From positions 1-36,100 of the forward strand of contig JAKVKY010000012.1 of the NCBI GenBank assembly GCA_022484685.1: a stretch of DNA of 36,100 bases. The letters run 5' to 3'. Every line of letters begins with the position of its first letter. The first letter of the stretch is position 1. The stretch is from Acidaminococcaceae bacterium (GTDB lineage: Bacteria > Bacillota > Negativicutes > Acidaminococcales > Acidaminococcaceae). The translations under genes were made by a program, and so were the position numbers. Of the stretch, positions 1-6,057 are shown piece by piece. Below the pieces are notes generated by a model. It did no database searches. It saw nothing but the letters and a program-made list of their open reading frames with translations, and was not told the origin of the DNA.

Positions 1-1
1 G

Positions 2-1459
2 TGGGCTGGTGATTGGTCTGATTATCGCTCACAGTCAGAAGCAGATGCTGCCTTGTGTTCTGTTCTGGCCTTCTATTGTAGGCGCGATGCGGCTATGATT
101 GACAGCATCTTCCGGAAGTCTATGCTGTACCGGGATAAATGGAACGAGAAAAGGAACGGCAGCAGCTACGGTTCTATTACTATTGATGCGGCCTGCCGGT
201 CTTGTCAGAAGATGTACGGCGAAGCTATACCTTACCCTGTTTTAGATGCTGACGGAGATCCGTTGAAGAGTTCGTGGGAAAACTTGCAGTTTTTTCTTGA
301 GCAGCAGCATCGGCTTGTTTATTGGAATGTTATAACGCGCCGGATTGTTGACAGCAAGGGCGAAGCGATTGACTTTGATGTGTTCTGTGCATCGCTCTGG
401 GGCAAGGCGAACAAGGCCGGCTTGCCGGTATCGTTACAAGATATTAAGGCGCTGCTTCCTGTGGTGGCAGCGTGTCACAGCTTCAATCCGTGGTCTGATT
501 ATCTTACTTGGTGTCGCGATAATGTAGTGAGCGGCGCTGATTATATTGGGCAGCTGGCGGCGGCCCTGCAGCTTGATTACTCTGTGGAACAAGATGCAGC
601 AACGGTAAAGAAGTATTTAACAAAATGGCTGGTGCAGGCGTGCCAGCTGGCCTTCAATGCAGAGGGCATGGTTATGCCGCAGCATATTCTTGTTTTTGCC
701 GGTCAAGGCGGCATAGGTAAAACGCGGTTCGTAAAATGGCTTATGCAGGAACGGCCACAGTTGGTAGCTACCGGCGCGGCAATTTCCCCGGATAATAAGG
801 ATAGTATCATGGCTGCTACGGAATTTGGCATTGTTGAAGTGGGCGAATTGCCGCGAAGCATGAAGGCAAAAGATGCACTAAAAGCATTTTTTACACAGTC
901 CACAGATGTGCTACGGAAGCCGTATGCGCGCGGTGTTCAATCGTTCCCGCGTTATACTTCATACATAGCGACTACGAACGATAGGCGCGTGCTGCTTGAC
1001 GATGTGGGCGCTGGGGATAGAAGATACTTGTGCATCGCCTTGAAGGATATTGATTGGAAGGCGCTGCAATCAATCAATCCGGCTATGGTCTGGGGCCAGT
1101 CGATGTACCTTGCTTTTGAAGAGAAGCTGCCGTACTGGTTAAACCGGGAAGAGATAGCAGCATTAAACCATAGCAATTTACAGTTCCGCAAGCGTACAGC
1201 TTTTGAGCAATCAGTCTATGATAAATTAGATTGGCAAAGCGGCAGCAGGCGCTTCACTACGGCGGCGGCGTTGTGTGAGGAATTGGGCTTCCGTATAGAA
1301 AATTGCAATCATGTTTCCCGCGTTCTTAATAACATGGTCGCAGCCGGTGAGATAGCGAAGCCGGTGCAGCAGGGCAAGGCTATGGAATACAGCCTGCCGC
1401 CTACAAAGCGGGCGTTATTTGGTAATGATTATACTGTGGGTAATACCGGTATAAAGTAG
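2..1459 (+). CDS. Primase-associated VapE/VirE-family helicase (5' end outside window)
   Basis: The frame is open from base 2 with no start codon that fits, so the gene begins left of the window; the TTG at 53 is internal. The first visible residues (SEADAALCSVLAF, then IDSIFRKS, DKW and YG.ITI) resemble the helical segment that ends the primase part of phage and plasmid primase-helicases of the NrS-1/P4 type. Further on is a VirE-type P-loop ATPase: Walker A GQGGIGKT encoded from base 701, a VEVGELP acidic motif, an IATTNDRR sensor motif and a GDRRYLCI segment. The C-terminus looks like a small winged-helix domain. Such proteins start replication of prophages, satellites and mobile islands. 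The AT-rich, repeat-bearing DNA just downstream fits an origin. The family call is by motif recognition only. Confidence 0.82.
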   Translation, partial: WAGDWSDYRSQSEADAALCSVLAFYCRRDAAMIDSIFRKSMLYRDKWNEKRNGSSYGSITIDAACRSCQKMYGEAIPYPVLDADGDPLKSSWENLQFFLEQQHRLVYWNVITRRIVDSKGEAIDFDVFCASLWGKANKAGLPVSLQDIKALLPVVAACHSFNPWSDYLTWCRDNVVSGADYIGQLAAALQLDYSVEQDAATVKKYLTKWLVQACQLAFNAEGMVMPQHILVFAGQGGIGKTRFVKWLMQERPQLVATGAAISPDNKDSIMAATEFGIVEVGELPRSMKAKDALKAFFTQSTDVLRKPYARGVQSFPRYTSYIATTNDRRVLLDDVGAGDRRYLCIALKDIDWKALQSINPAMVWGQSMYLAFEEKLPYWLNREEIAALNHSNLQFRKRTAFEQSVYDKLDWQSGSRRFTTAAALCEELGFRIENCNHVSRVLNNMVAAGEIAKPVQQGKAMEYSLPPTKRALFGNDYTVGNTGIK

Positions 1460-1478
1460 GTGTAAACTTTAGCGTAGT

Positions 1479-1640
1479 GGTGCGGGTTTCCGGGTAAATA
1501 GATAAAATTTAATAACATTTTATTTTAGGTTTATATTAGATAGATATAATAGCTATATAAATGTTTAAACGATTTTTACCCTGTTTACCCCGGAAGCCGC
1601 TGCTGGTGCGGAAGTTTACCCGGTCAGTTTACCCGGTATT
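1479..1640. other. Candidate replication origin: TTTACCC heptamers beside an AT-rich block
   Basis: TTTACCC occurs at 1575-1581, 1584-1590, 1615-1621 and 1628-1634, with an inverted copy (GGGTAAA) at 1492-1498. The segment between the inverted and direct copies, about 1496-1575, is almost pure A/T, as expected of a DNA unwinding element. It lies directly downstream of the primase-helicase gene, where phage satellites of the SaPI type carry their iteron origins. The spacings are irregular (9, 31 and 13 bases), so the motif could also be coincidental low-complexity sequence. The origin role is an inference. Confidence 0.4.
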
Positions 1641-1665
1641 ACATCGTGATTGTGAGGTGTTATTG

Positions 1666-1884
1666 ATGTTAAATCAGCATGACAGATTTTGTCCATTTAT
1701 TATAATGTGTGATGCGCTTAGTGGCTATAATGCAGACAGCGGTGGCCGGTGCATCAAGTTAAACTGTATGTTTTGGAACGGTAAACGGCAGCGCTGTGGA
1801 TTTTTAAAGGTTGATAAAAAAAGCATGATGCCGCAAACGCAGGCAGCAAGCGGGCCGCCGGGGTGGGTGAAAAAGTTTCTGTGA
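1666..1884 (+). CDS. Small cysteine-rich protein, function unknown
   Basis: A 72-residue frame starting at ATG 1666, behind GAGGTG at 1654-1659. The longer in-frame opening from ATG 1561 is rejected as the start because it runs through the TTTACCC repeats and has no Shine-Dalgarno sequence. Five cysteines at about residues 9, 15, 29, 34 and 44 (C-X5-C-X13-C-X4-C-X9-C) suggest a small metal-binding or disulfide fold. It sits between the replication gene and the terminase small subunit, the position of small regulatory or interference genes in phage satellites. I do not recognise the family. The protein could be real but uncharacterised, or a chance frame. Confidence 0.45.
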   Translation: MLNQHDRFCPFIIMCDALSGYNADSGGRCIKLNCMFWNGKRQRCGFLKVDKKSMMPQTQAASGPPGWVKKFL

Positions 1885-1966
1885 AGGTCGCGCCACCTCG
1901 CAAAGCTGGTTTCTCCTGCGGTTTTTCCTTGAGAAGTTTCAAAAGTGTGTAAAAGGGGTGATATGA

Positions 1967-2449
1967 TTGTGTAGTGTCCGTGTGGTGGCAAGAAATAACA
2001 AGGGCAATATGTCGCGCGCTGACAGGCAGAAACGCCAGCAGGAAGAAGAAGCCTTGAAGCTGGGCCGGGAAAAGTTAGTGCCGCCAGATTGGTTATCCCC
2101 GGCAGCGGCGGCAGAATTTGTCCGGGTGGTGGACGAAGCCGGGAAGCTGGGCCTGTGGGATAACTTAGATGTTGATTGTGTGGCCGTATATGCCACGGCT
2201 TACGTTGGGTACAAGGAAGCTACGGCGGCGCTGGCGCGGGAAGGGGCGGTGATTGAACGAGAAACGCGCGAAGGTACCATGAGGGTTATCAATCCGGCGT
2301 TCAAGATGCAAGTGGCCTATGTAAAGCAGATTATGACTTGCAGCACGAAGCTGGGGCTGTGCTTGACTGACAGATTGAAGGTAGCGCAGCCTAAGAAGAA
2401 GGAAGAAAAAGTAAATAAGTTTATGAAGTTCTTTGAAGATAGTTATTAA
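1967..2449 (+). CDS. Phage terminase small subunit, P27 family
   Basis: The protein has the P27-family layout: a charged, Gln/Arg/Glu-rich start, PPDWLSPAAAAEFVRV, then LDVDCVAVYATAYVGYKEA, a G-x-INPAFK segment and a C-terminal helix ending in a Lys-rich tail. Small terminases recognise packaging sites and hand DNA to the large subunit. The start is taken as TTG 1967 behind AAGGGGTG at 1953-1960; GTG 1985 and ATG 2009 are alternatives, and the family-like part begins after residue 15. No large terminase, portal or capsid gene follows: a terminator comes straight after it. This is unusual for a prophage and typical of phage-inducible chromosomal islands, which use their own TerS to redirect helper-phage packaging. 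Confidence 0.8.
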   Translation: MCSVRVVARNNKGNMSRADRQKRQQEEEALKLGREKLVPPDWLSPAAAAEFVRVVDEAGKLGLWDNLDVDCVAVYATAYVGYKEATAALAREGAVIERETREGTMRVINPAFKMQVAYVKQIMTCSTKLGLCLTDRLKVAQPKKKEEKVNKFMKFFEDSY

Positions 2450-2453
2450 TTTT

Positions 2454-2486
2454 AAGCGCTACCGGCCTGTGCTGGTGGCGCTTTTG
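2454..2486 (+). terminator. Intrinsic terminator after terS
   Basis: A 13-bp stem (AAGCGCTACCGGC paired with GCTGGTGGCGCTT, two G-U pairs) with a 4-nt loop is followed by a short T run. It ends the rightward transcription unit immediately after the terminase gene. Confidence 0.75.
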
Positions 2487-2514
2487 TATTTGCCAAACGG
2501 ATCTCTGTGGGGCA

Positions 2515-2553
2515 ATAAAAAAGCAGCGCCGCCAGTTCCCCGGCGTGCTGCTT
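2515..2553 (-). terminator. Intrinsic terminator of the leftward RHH operon
   Basis: Read on the minus strand, a GC-rich hairpin with AAGCAGC/GCTGCTT arms is followed by six T residues (A run at 2517-2522 on the plus strand). It lies just past the stop of the coiled-coil gene and faces the terS terminator. Confidence 0.75.
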
Positions 2554-2563
2554 GGTGTGGGCG

Positions 2564-2842
2564 TTAAGCCGTTTTTGACTTCCTTAATTCTTCCAGCATC
2601 TTATAAACGGTATCAAGCTGCTTTTCTAATTTGGCTGTATAGTCAAGTATCATGTCGACTTCCTCTGTGTGGCGGTCTACATCATAGGCAATATGTGCGT
2701 TACGTTCTGCCGGTGCTTCTCCAGCATGGGTACTTGAAAACACTTCATTGTACAAGTCGCTGGCAAGGAAACGTAATTTTCTTTGCGTTATCTGTGTTTC
2801 GCCTACGGTGTCTTGAATTTCTAATAAAATATCTTTTTGCAT
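2564..2842 (-). CDS. Hypothetical coiled-coil protein, second gene of RHH operon
   Basis: A 92-residue protein, ATG at 2842, with an excellent Shine-Dalgarno (GGAAGGAAGGGG, 6-7 bases upstream). It is strongly helical: an N-terminal helix with IQDTVGETQITQRKL, a middle acidic/His-rich segment, and a C-terminal heptad-like helix (DYTAKLEKQLDTVYKMLEEL) likely to form a coiled coil. It lies 20 bases after the ribbon-helix-helix gene and shares its promoter and terminator. The pairing resembles toxin-antitoxin or partition cassettes, but I see no toxin fold. Function unknown. Confidence 0.65.
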   Translation of the reverse strand: MQKDILLEIQDTVGETQITQRKLRFLASDLYNEVFSSTHAGEAPAERNAHIAYDVDRHTEEVDMILDYTAKLEKQLDTVYKMLEELRKSKTA

Positions 2843-2862
2843 TGTTTTCCCCTTCCTTCCGG

Positions 2863-3072
2863 TCACAGCTTGATTGCTTCTGCTTGTTTGGCCTTCTGCT
2901 CTCTGATGCGGGCCGCGTTCTTCTGTACAGCCTGGGCCAGCAGTTCGCGCAGCAGTTCAGAAGCGTTCTTGCCGGCGCTGTGGGCCAGCGTTTCAAAGTT
3001 TTCCCAAACAGCTGCATCAATCTTAATAGTTTTGTTTACCAGCTTGTCGGTGGCTTCTTTTTTGCTTGACAA
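2863..3072 (-). CDS. Ribbon-helix-helix DNA-binding protein
   Basis: A 69-residue protein starting at TTG 3072 behind AAGGGGGTGAG. The segment NKTIKIDAAVWENFETLAH has the beta-strand then helix-A pattern of Arc/CopG/MetJ-type ribbon-helix-helix proteins, followed by GKNASELLRELLAQAV as the second helix and a basic, Ala-rich tail. Such dimers bind short direct or inverted repeats, often in their own promoter. Copies of GTATTACAA at 3107-3115 (inside the promoter) and 3186-3194 are plausible operators. It heads a leftward operon with the coiled-coil gene. It may be an antitoxin, a copy-control or a partition protein of the element. Confidence 0.7.
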   Translation of the reverse strand: MSSKKEATDKLVNKTIKIDAAVWENFETLAHSAGKNASELLRELLAQAVQKNAARIREQKAKQAEAIKL

Positions 3073-3095
3073 AATATCTCACCCCCTTTATAATG

Positions 3096-3124
3096 ATTAT
3101 AACAAAGTATTACAAAAAATACAA
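3096..3124 (-). promoter_or_regulatory. Sigma-70 type promoter for the RHH operon
   Basis: On the minus strand, TTGTAT (3119-3124) lies 17 bp from a perfect TATAAT (3096-3101). The start site would be about 20 bp upstream of the TTG start codon of the RHH gene. GTATTACAA at 3107-3115 sits in the spacer, consistent with autorepression. Confidence 0.6.
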
Positions 3125-3210
3125 GTAATTTTATAATAAAGGTATGACAAAATTTAACATAATGCAGATTATCGGACGTAAAATGGTATTACAAGTATTA
3201 TCAATACGTT

Positions 3211-3259
3211 AGAAGCCAGTACTGGTGCGGGTTAGCGCGATTTCACAGTGCAGGCTTCT
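3211..3259. repeat. Long hairpin with a 12-nt motif in its loop
   Basis: AGAAGCCAGTACTG (3211-3224) pairs with CAGTGCAGGCTTCT (3246-3259) over 14 positions with one mismatch and one G-U. The 21-nt loop opens with GTGCGGGTTAGC, which recurs at 3669-3680 inside a shorter hairpin (TGCCT/AGGCA). A T-rich tract follows, so it might work as a rightward terminator, or as a structured recombination site near the element edge. Confidence 0.55.
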
Positions 3260-3409
3260 ATTATTTTACATTATTATTTTTTTATCGCCGCCAGTATTTT
3301 TGCCCTGTTTGGTACGCATATTTTGGCAATATGGCCCGGCTTCTTCAAAATTTTAGTTTTGGCGGTGTTTTGGCGGCTGGTCGATAAGTTTACCGGCCCG
3401 GCCCTTTAA
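3248..3409 (+). CDS. Possible 53-residue hydrophobic membrane peptide or gene remnant
   Basis: The frame opened by GTG 3248 and closed by TAA 3407-3409 encodes a very hydrophobic peptide with a helix around FFIAASIFALFGTHILAIW and a second around FKILVLAVFWRLV, ending VDKFTGPAL. No Shine-Dalgarno precedes the GTG, which lies in the arm of the hairpin, and T-rich DNA gives hydrophobic frames by chance. It could be a small membrane protein, the tail of a deleted gene, or nothing. Confidence 0.2.
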   Translation: MQASIILHYYFFIAASIFALFGTHILAIWPGFFKILVLAVFWRLVDKFTGPAL

Positions 3410-3491
3410 AATTGAATAGCGGGCCTTCTATGCGTTTTTCGTTTGGCCTGCGGTGAAAAATATGATAATTATGATACTGGTTATAAAATTC

Positions 3492-3520
3492 TTGTGAAGG
3501 GTGTATTTTTGTTGTATAAT
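3492..3520 (+). promoter_or_regulatory. Promoter in the gene-free region
   Basis: TTGTGA (3492-3497) and a perfect TATAAT (3515-3520) are separated by exactly 17 bp. Transcription would start near 3527 and meets a terminator-like hairpin at 3615-3636 with no substantial ORF in between. Confidence 0.6.
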
Positions 3521-3526
3521 ACTTTA

Positions 3527-3636
3527 GATTAGTATCATGGCCCGGATATAAGCAAAAAGCGCTTTAGAAAATGCCCTATAAAGCGTACTAAAAACGTACT
3601 AATAATTTTAATTGCCCTATATTTTAGGGGTTTTTT
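3527..3636 (+). ncRNA. Candidate small RNA, about 110 nt
   Basis: Bounded by the promoter at 3492-3520 and by a terminator-like CCCTA/TAGGG hairpin with a T6 tail (3615-3636). Inside, CGCTTT (3560-3565) pairs with AAAGCG (3580-3585), and CGTACTAA is repeated at 3584-3591 and 3595-3602, one helical turn apart. The only ATG frame is four codons long. The terminator stem is only 5 bp and A/T-rich, so read-through is possible; the RNA is a prediction. Confidence 0.4.
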
Positions 3637-3708
3637 ATGATTTTAGTGATTTTAGGAATTGCCTATTAGTGCGGGTTAGCAGGCATGAGTATTTTTAAGT
3701 AGTCATAT

Positions 3709-3714
3709 TATAAT
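3709..3714 (+). promoter_or_regulatory. Possible -10 box of the glycosylase gene
   Basis: A perfect TATAAT lies about 70 bp upstream of the ATG at 3781, but the -35 region (TGAGTA, 17 bp upstream) is poor. Weak evidence for a promoter. Confidence 0.3.
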
Positions 3715-3780
3715 TACCATGTATGTCTATGCGTGGTTGAAGAAAAATGCGTTAAGAACTATAGATTGTGGAGGTCTATC

Positions 3781-4398
3781 ATGCAACCTACACCTGATTG
3801 GCGTGCAGGCGCGGCGTTTTTGCGGCAGGCGGCGCCGGAACTGGTACCTTATCTGGATAAGTATGGCCTGTGTCCCCTGGTTCCCAAACCGGAGGCAGCC
3901 TATTTCGAAATCCTGTTGACGGGTATCGTGGCGCAGCAGCTGCCACCCCAGGTCAGTCTGGCTCTGGTGCAGAAGCTGACGGAAGCCGCAGGCGGCAGTT
4001 TGACACCGGCTACGGTCCTGGCAGCGGACCCCCAGGCTTTACAGGCCTGCGGTCTGGCACCCATCAAAGTAGACTATGCCCAGAATTTTGCACGGCTGGT
4101 CCTGGACGGCAGTATCAAGCCGGCAAATTTTGCGGCGCAGACAGACAGCCAGATTTTAAAGCAGCTGCTGGCGGTACGCGGGCTGGGGCAGTGGACCATC
4201 GAGATGTTTTTGCTGCTGTCGCTGTGCCGGGCCGATGTGCTTCCCGGTGATGATTATCTGCTCAAGAAAGAGTTTCAGAAACTGTATCAACTGGAAACCC
4301 TGCCCAAGCGGGGCCAGATTATAAAATTAACGCAAGGTTGGCGCCCCTGGCGGGGTCTGGCAGCCTGGTATTTATGGCAGCATGCGGGTCAGGCGTAA
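3781..4398 (+). CDS. HhH-GPD DNA-3-methyladenine glycosylase, AlkA-like
   Basis: A 205-residue base-excision repair glycosylase that would remove alkylated purines. ATG 3781 is chosen because GGAGG lies at 3770-3774; upstream in-frame starts lack one. It has the HhH-GPD superfamily pattern: YFEILLTGIVAQQLPPQVS (helix with the AQQ motif), a helix-hairpin-helix segment LAVRGLGQWTIEMFLLL, then the catalytic aspartate region VLPGDDYLLKKEF. The C-terminal RPWRGLAAWYLW is the usual AlkA-type ending. It lacks the N-terminal AlkA_N domain of E. coli AlkA, so it is the short Firmicutes form. It is the first clear chromosomal gene right of the accessory region. Confidence 0.88.
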   Translation: MQPTPDWRAGAAFLRQAAPELVPYLDKYGLCPLVPKPEAAYFEILLTGIVAQQLPPQVSLALVQKLTEAAGGSLTPATVLAADPQALQACGLAPIKVDYAQNFARLVLDGSIKPANFAAQTDSQILKQLLAVRGLGQWTIEMFLLLSLCRADVLPGDDYLLKKEFQKLYQLETLPKRGQIIKLTQGWRPWRGLAAWYLWQHAGQA

Positions 4399-4428
4399 GC
4401 GGATCCGGCGGCTGGAAAGAGGTAAAAA

Positions 4429-6000
4429 ATGGCGAATGCATTTGCCCAGATGAAAGTGAGCGCGGCGGTGGTAGAACGGCTGCAAAAGATGGGAATTACG
4501 AAACCGATGCCTGTACAGGAACAGGCTATCCCTGCCTTCCTGGCCGGTAAGGATGTGATGGCCCGGGCCCAGACCGGTACCGGTAAGACCCTGGCCTTTC
4601 TGGTGCCTCTGGCGGAAAAGCTGGACATCAACAAGAAGTATGTGCAGGCCCTGGTGCTGAGTCCTACCCGGGAACTGGCCCAGCAGACCCTGGCGGAAAT
4701 GAAGAAAGTCCTGGAAGGCAGCGGCCTGAAGGCGGCAGCCATCGTAGGCGGCAGTGATTTTGAGCTGCAAAAACATAAACTGGAGGGCCGGGCCCAGATT
4801 TTAATCGGTACCCCGGGCCGGTTGCTGGATCATATCCGCAAACGCAACACGGATCTGGGCGGCGTTAAATATCTGGTGCTGGACGAAGTGGATGAGATGC
4901 TGCAGCAGGGTTTTGCCGAGGATGTGCTGAACCTGGTCAGCATGACCAGCTCCTCCCATCAGACCATGCTGTGCAGCGCTACCATGAACGAGGAAGTGCA
5001 GAAGCTGGGCAAGCAGTTGACCCGGAACTGTGTCTTCGTGGATATTGATCCGGACATGGCGGTAGTGGCACAGATTAAGCAGGTCTGCATCAAGACCACC
5101 GTGGAAGCCAAGGATTTAGCTGTGACCAAGCTGATTGACAGGCTGAATCCGTACCTGATGCTGATTTTCTGTATCAGCAAGGAACGGGCCCAGGCGCTGG
5201 GTGAATATCTGGGCGAGCATGGCTACAACGTGGATGTGCTCACAGGTACCATGAGCGCCGCTAAACGTAAGACGGTGATGAAAAACTTCCGCAGCGCCAA
5301 GCTGCAGATCCTGGTGGCCAGCGATATTGCGGCCCGGGGTCTGGATGTGGAGGGCGTGACCCATGTTATTAACTACGATATTCCCCACAGCGTGGACTGG
5401 TATATCCACCGGGTAGGCAGGACCGGTCGCGCCGGCAGGGATGGTATGGCTATCACCCTGTATTCGGTGGAAGATTTGCAGTGGCTGCACCGGATTGAAA
5501 AACGTCTGCACCTGACCATGGAAAAACAGAACCTGGAAGGTAAGGTGGTGGCCCGTCGTCCGGCCCGGACTAAGCCGGTGGCTAAGAAGACCCGGGGCCG
5601 CAACAGCGTGGCTGATAAACGCCATGCTCCCAAGAGCGGATCCAACAGACGGCAGTCGTCCCGGGACGATGGGGCAGCGAAAACTGACAGCAAGAAAGTT
5701 GTCAGCAAAGGGAAACGTGCCGGCTGGGCGGTCAGCAAGGATACGACCAAGCGCCGCAGTAAAAACGGTGCCGCCGCTGCTGAGCGTAAGACTTATGGTA
5801 CGGGAGCTGCAGCAGGCCGTAAGACTTATGGTACGGGAACGGCCACGGGACGTAAGACCTACGGTACCGCTGGGCGTAAGACCTATGGCGCCGCTGCTGC
5901 TACAGGGCGGAAACCCCGCAGCGCCAGTGCGGCCAAAGGTAACAACAGTCCTCGTAAGAAAAGCCGCAAGGCAGCTATGCCGCGCGGGGGACGCAGATAA
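4429..6000 (+). CDS. DEAD-box ATP-dependent RNA helicase with DEVD motif and repeat tail
   Basis: A 523-residue RNA helicase, ATG 4429 with AAAGAGGT upstream. Motifs in order: Q-motif around PMPVQEQAIP, motif I AQTGTGKT (residues 47-54), PTRELAQQ, TPGRLLD, motif II DEVD (152-155) instead of DEAD, SAT, ASDIAARGLD and HRVGRTGRAG. The family remodels structured RNA in ribosome assembly, mRNA decay and cold adaptation. From about residue 375 the tail is basic and disordered, with tandem 11-residue RKTYG units and an Arg/Lys-rich end, probably a non-specific RNA-binding region. There is no DbpA-type RNA-binding domain. DEVD keeps both catalytic acidic residues, so activity is expected. Confidence 0.92.
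   Translation: MANAFAQMKVSAAVVERLQKMGITKPMPVQEQAIPAFLAGKDVMARAQTGTGKTLAFLVPLAEKLDINKKYVQALVLSPTRELAQQTLAEMKKVLEGSGLKAAAIVGGSDFELQKHKLEGRAQILIGTPGRLLDHIRKRNTDLGGVKYLVLDEVDEMLQQGFAEDVLNLVSMTSSSHQTMLCSATMNEEVQKLGKQLTRNCVFVDIDPDMAVVAQIKQVCIKTTVEAKDLAVTKLIDRLNPYLMLIFCISKERAQALGEYLGEHGYNVDVLTGTMSAAKRKTVMKNFRSAKLQILVASDIAARGLDVEGVTHVINYDIPHSVDWYIHRVGRTGRAGRDGMAITLYSVEDLQWLHRIEKRLHLTMEKQNLEGKVVARRPARTKPVAKKTRGRNSVADKRHAPKSGSNRRQSSRDDGAAKTDSKKVVSKGKRAGWAVSKDTTKRRSKNGAAAAERKTYGTGAAAGRKTYGTGTATGRKTYGTAGRKTYGAAAATGRKPRSASAAKGNNSPRKKSRKAAMPRGGRR
5785..5940 (+). repeat. Tandem 33-bp repeats encoding RKTYG units
   Basis: Units begin at 5785, 5818, 5851, 5875 and 5908. They encode RKTYGTGAAAG, RKTYGTGTATG, RKTYGTAG (shortened to 24 bp), RKTYGAAAATG and the degenerate RKPRSASAAKG. 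The array lies in the disordered tail of the helicase and is a likely site of length variation by slippage. Confidence 0.85.
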
Positions 6001-6015
6001 ATTTCTTAAGGCTAA

Positions 6016-6039
6016 CGCAGACCTGCATGCAGGACTGCG
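6016..6039. repeat. 24-bp palindrome upstream of smc
   Basis: CGCAG-a-CCTGCATGCAGG-a-CTGCG is self-complementary except for one A/A position per arm. It lies between the helicase stop (6000) and the smc start (6058). There is no T tract, so it is more likely an RNA hairpin affecting smc translation or mRNA processing, or an operator, than a terminator. Confidence 0.6.
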
Positions 6040-6057
6040 CCGGATCAGGTGAGAGTA

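Noticed and set aside
1561-1665. Upstream start at ATG 1561 for the Cys-rich protein
   Set aside because: No Shine-Dalgarno sequence, and the extra 35 residues are simply translated TTTACCC repeats; ATG 1666 has a proper site.
2545-3136. Rightward frames of 174 and 99 codons over the RHH operon
   Set aside because: Both are Leu/Ser/Cys/Phe-rich reverse readings of the leftward genes, which have good ribosome binding sites, a promoter and a terminator.
3211-3259. tRNA gene or tRNA remnant at the element edge
   Set aside because: The hairpin has one long arm with a 21-nt loop; there is no cloverleaf, no T-loop consensus and no anticodon arm.
5785-5940. CRISPR-like repeats
   Set aside because: The 33-bp repeats are contiguous with no spacers and encode in-frame RKTYG peptides in the helicase tail.
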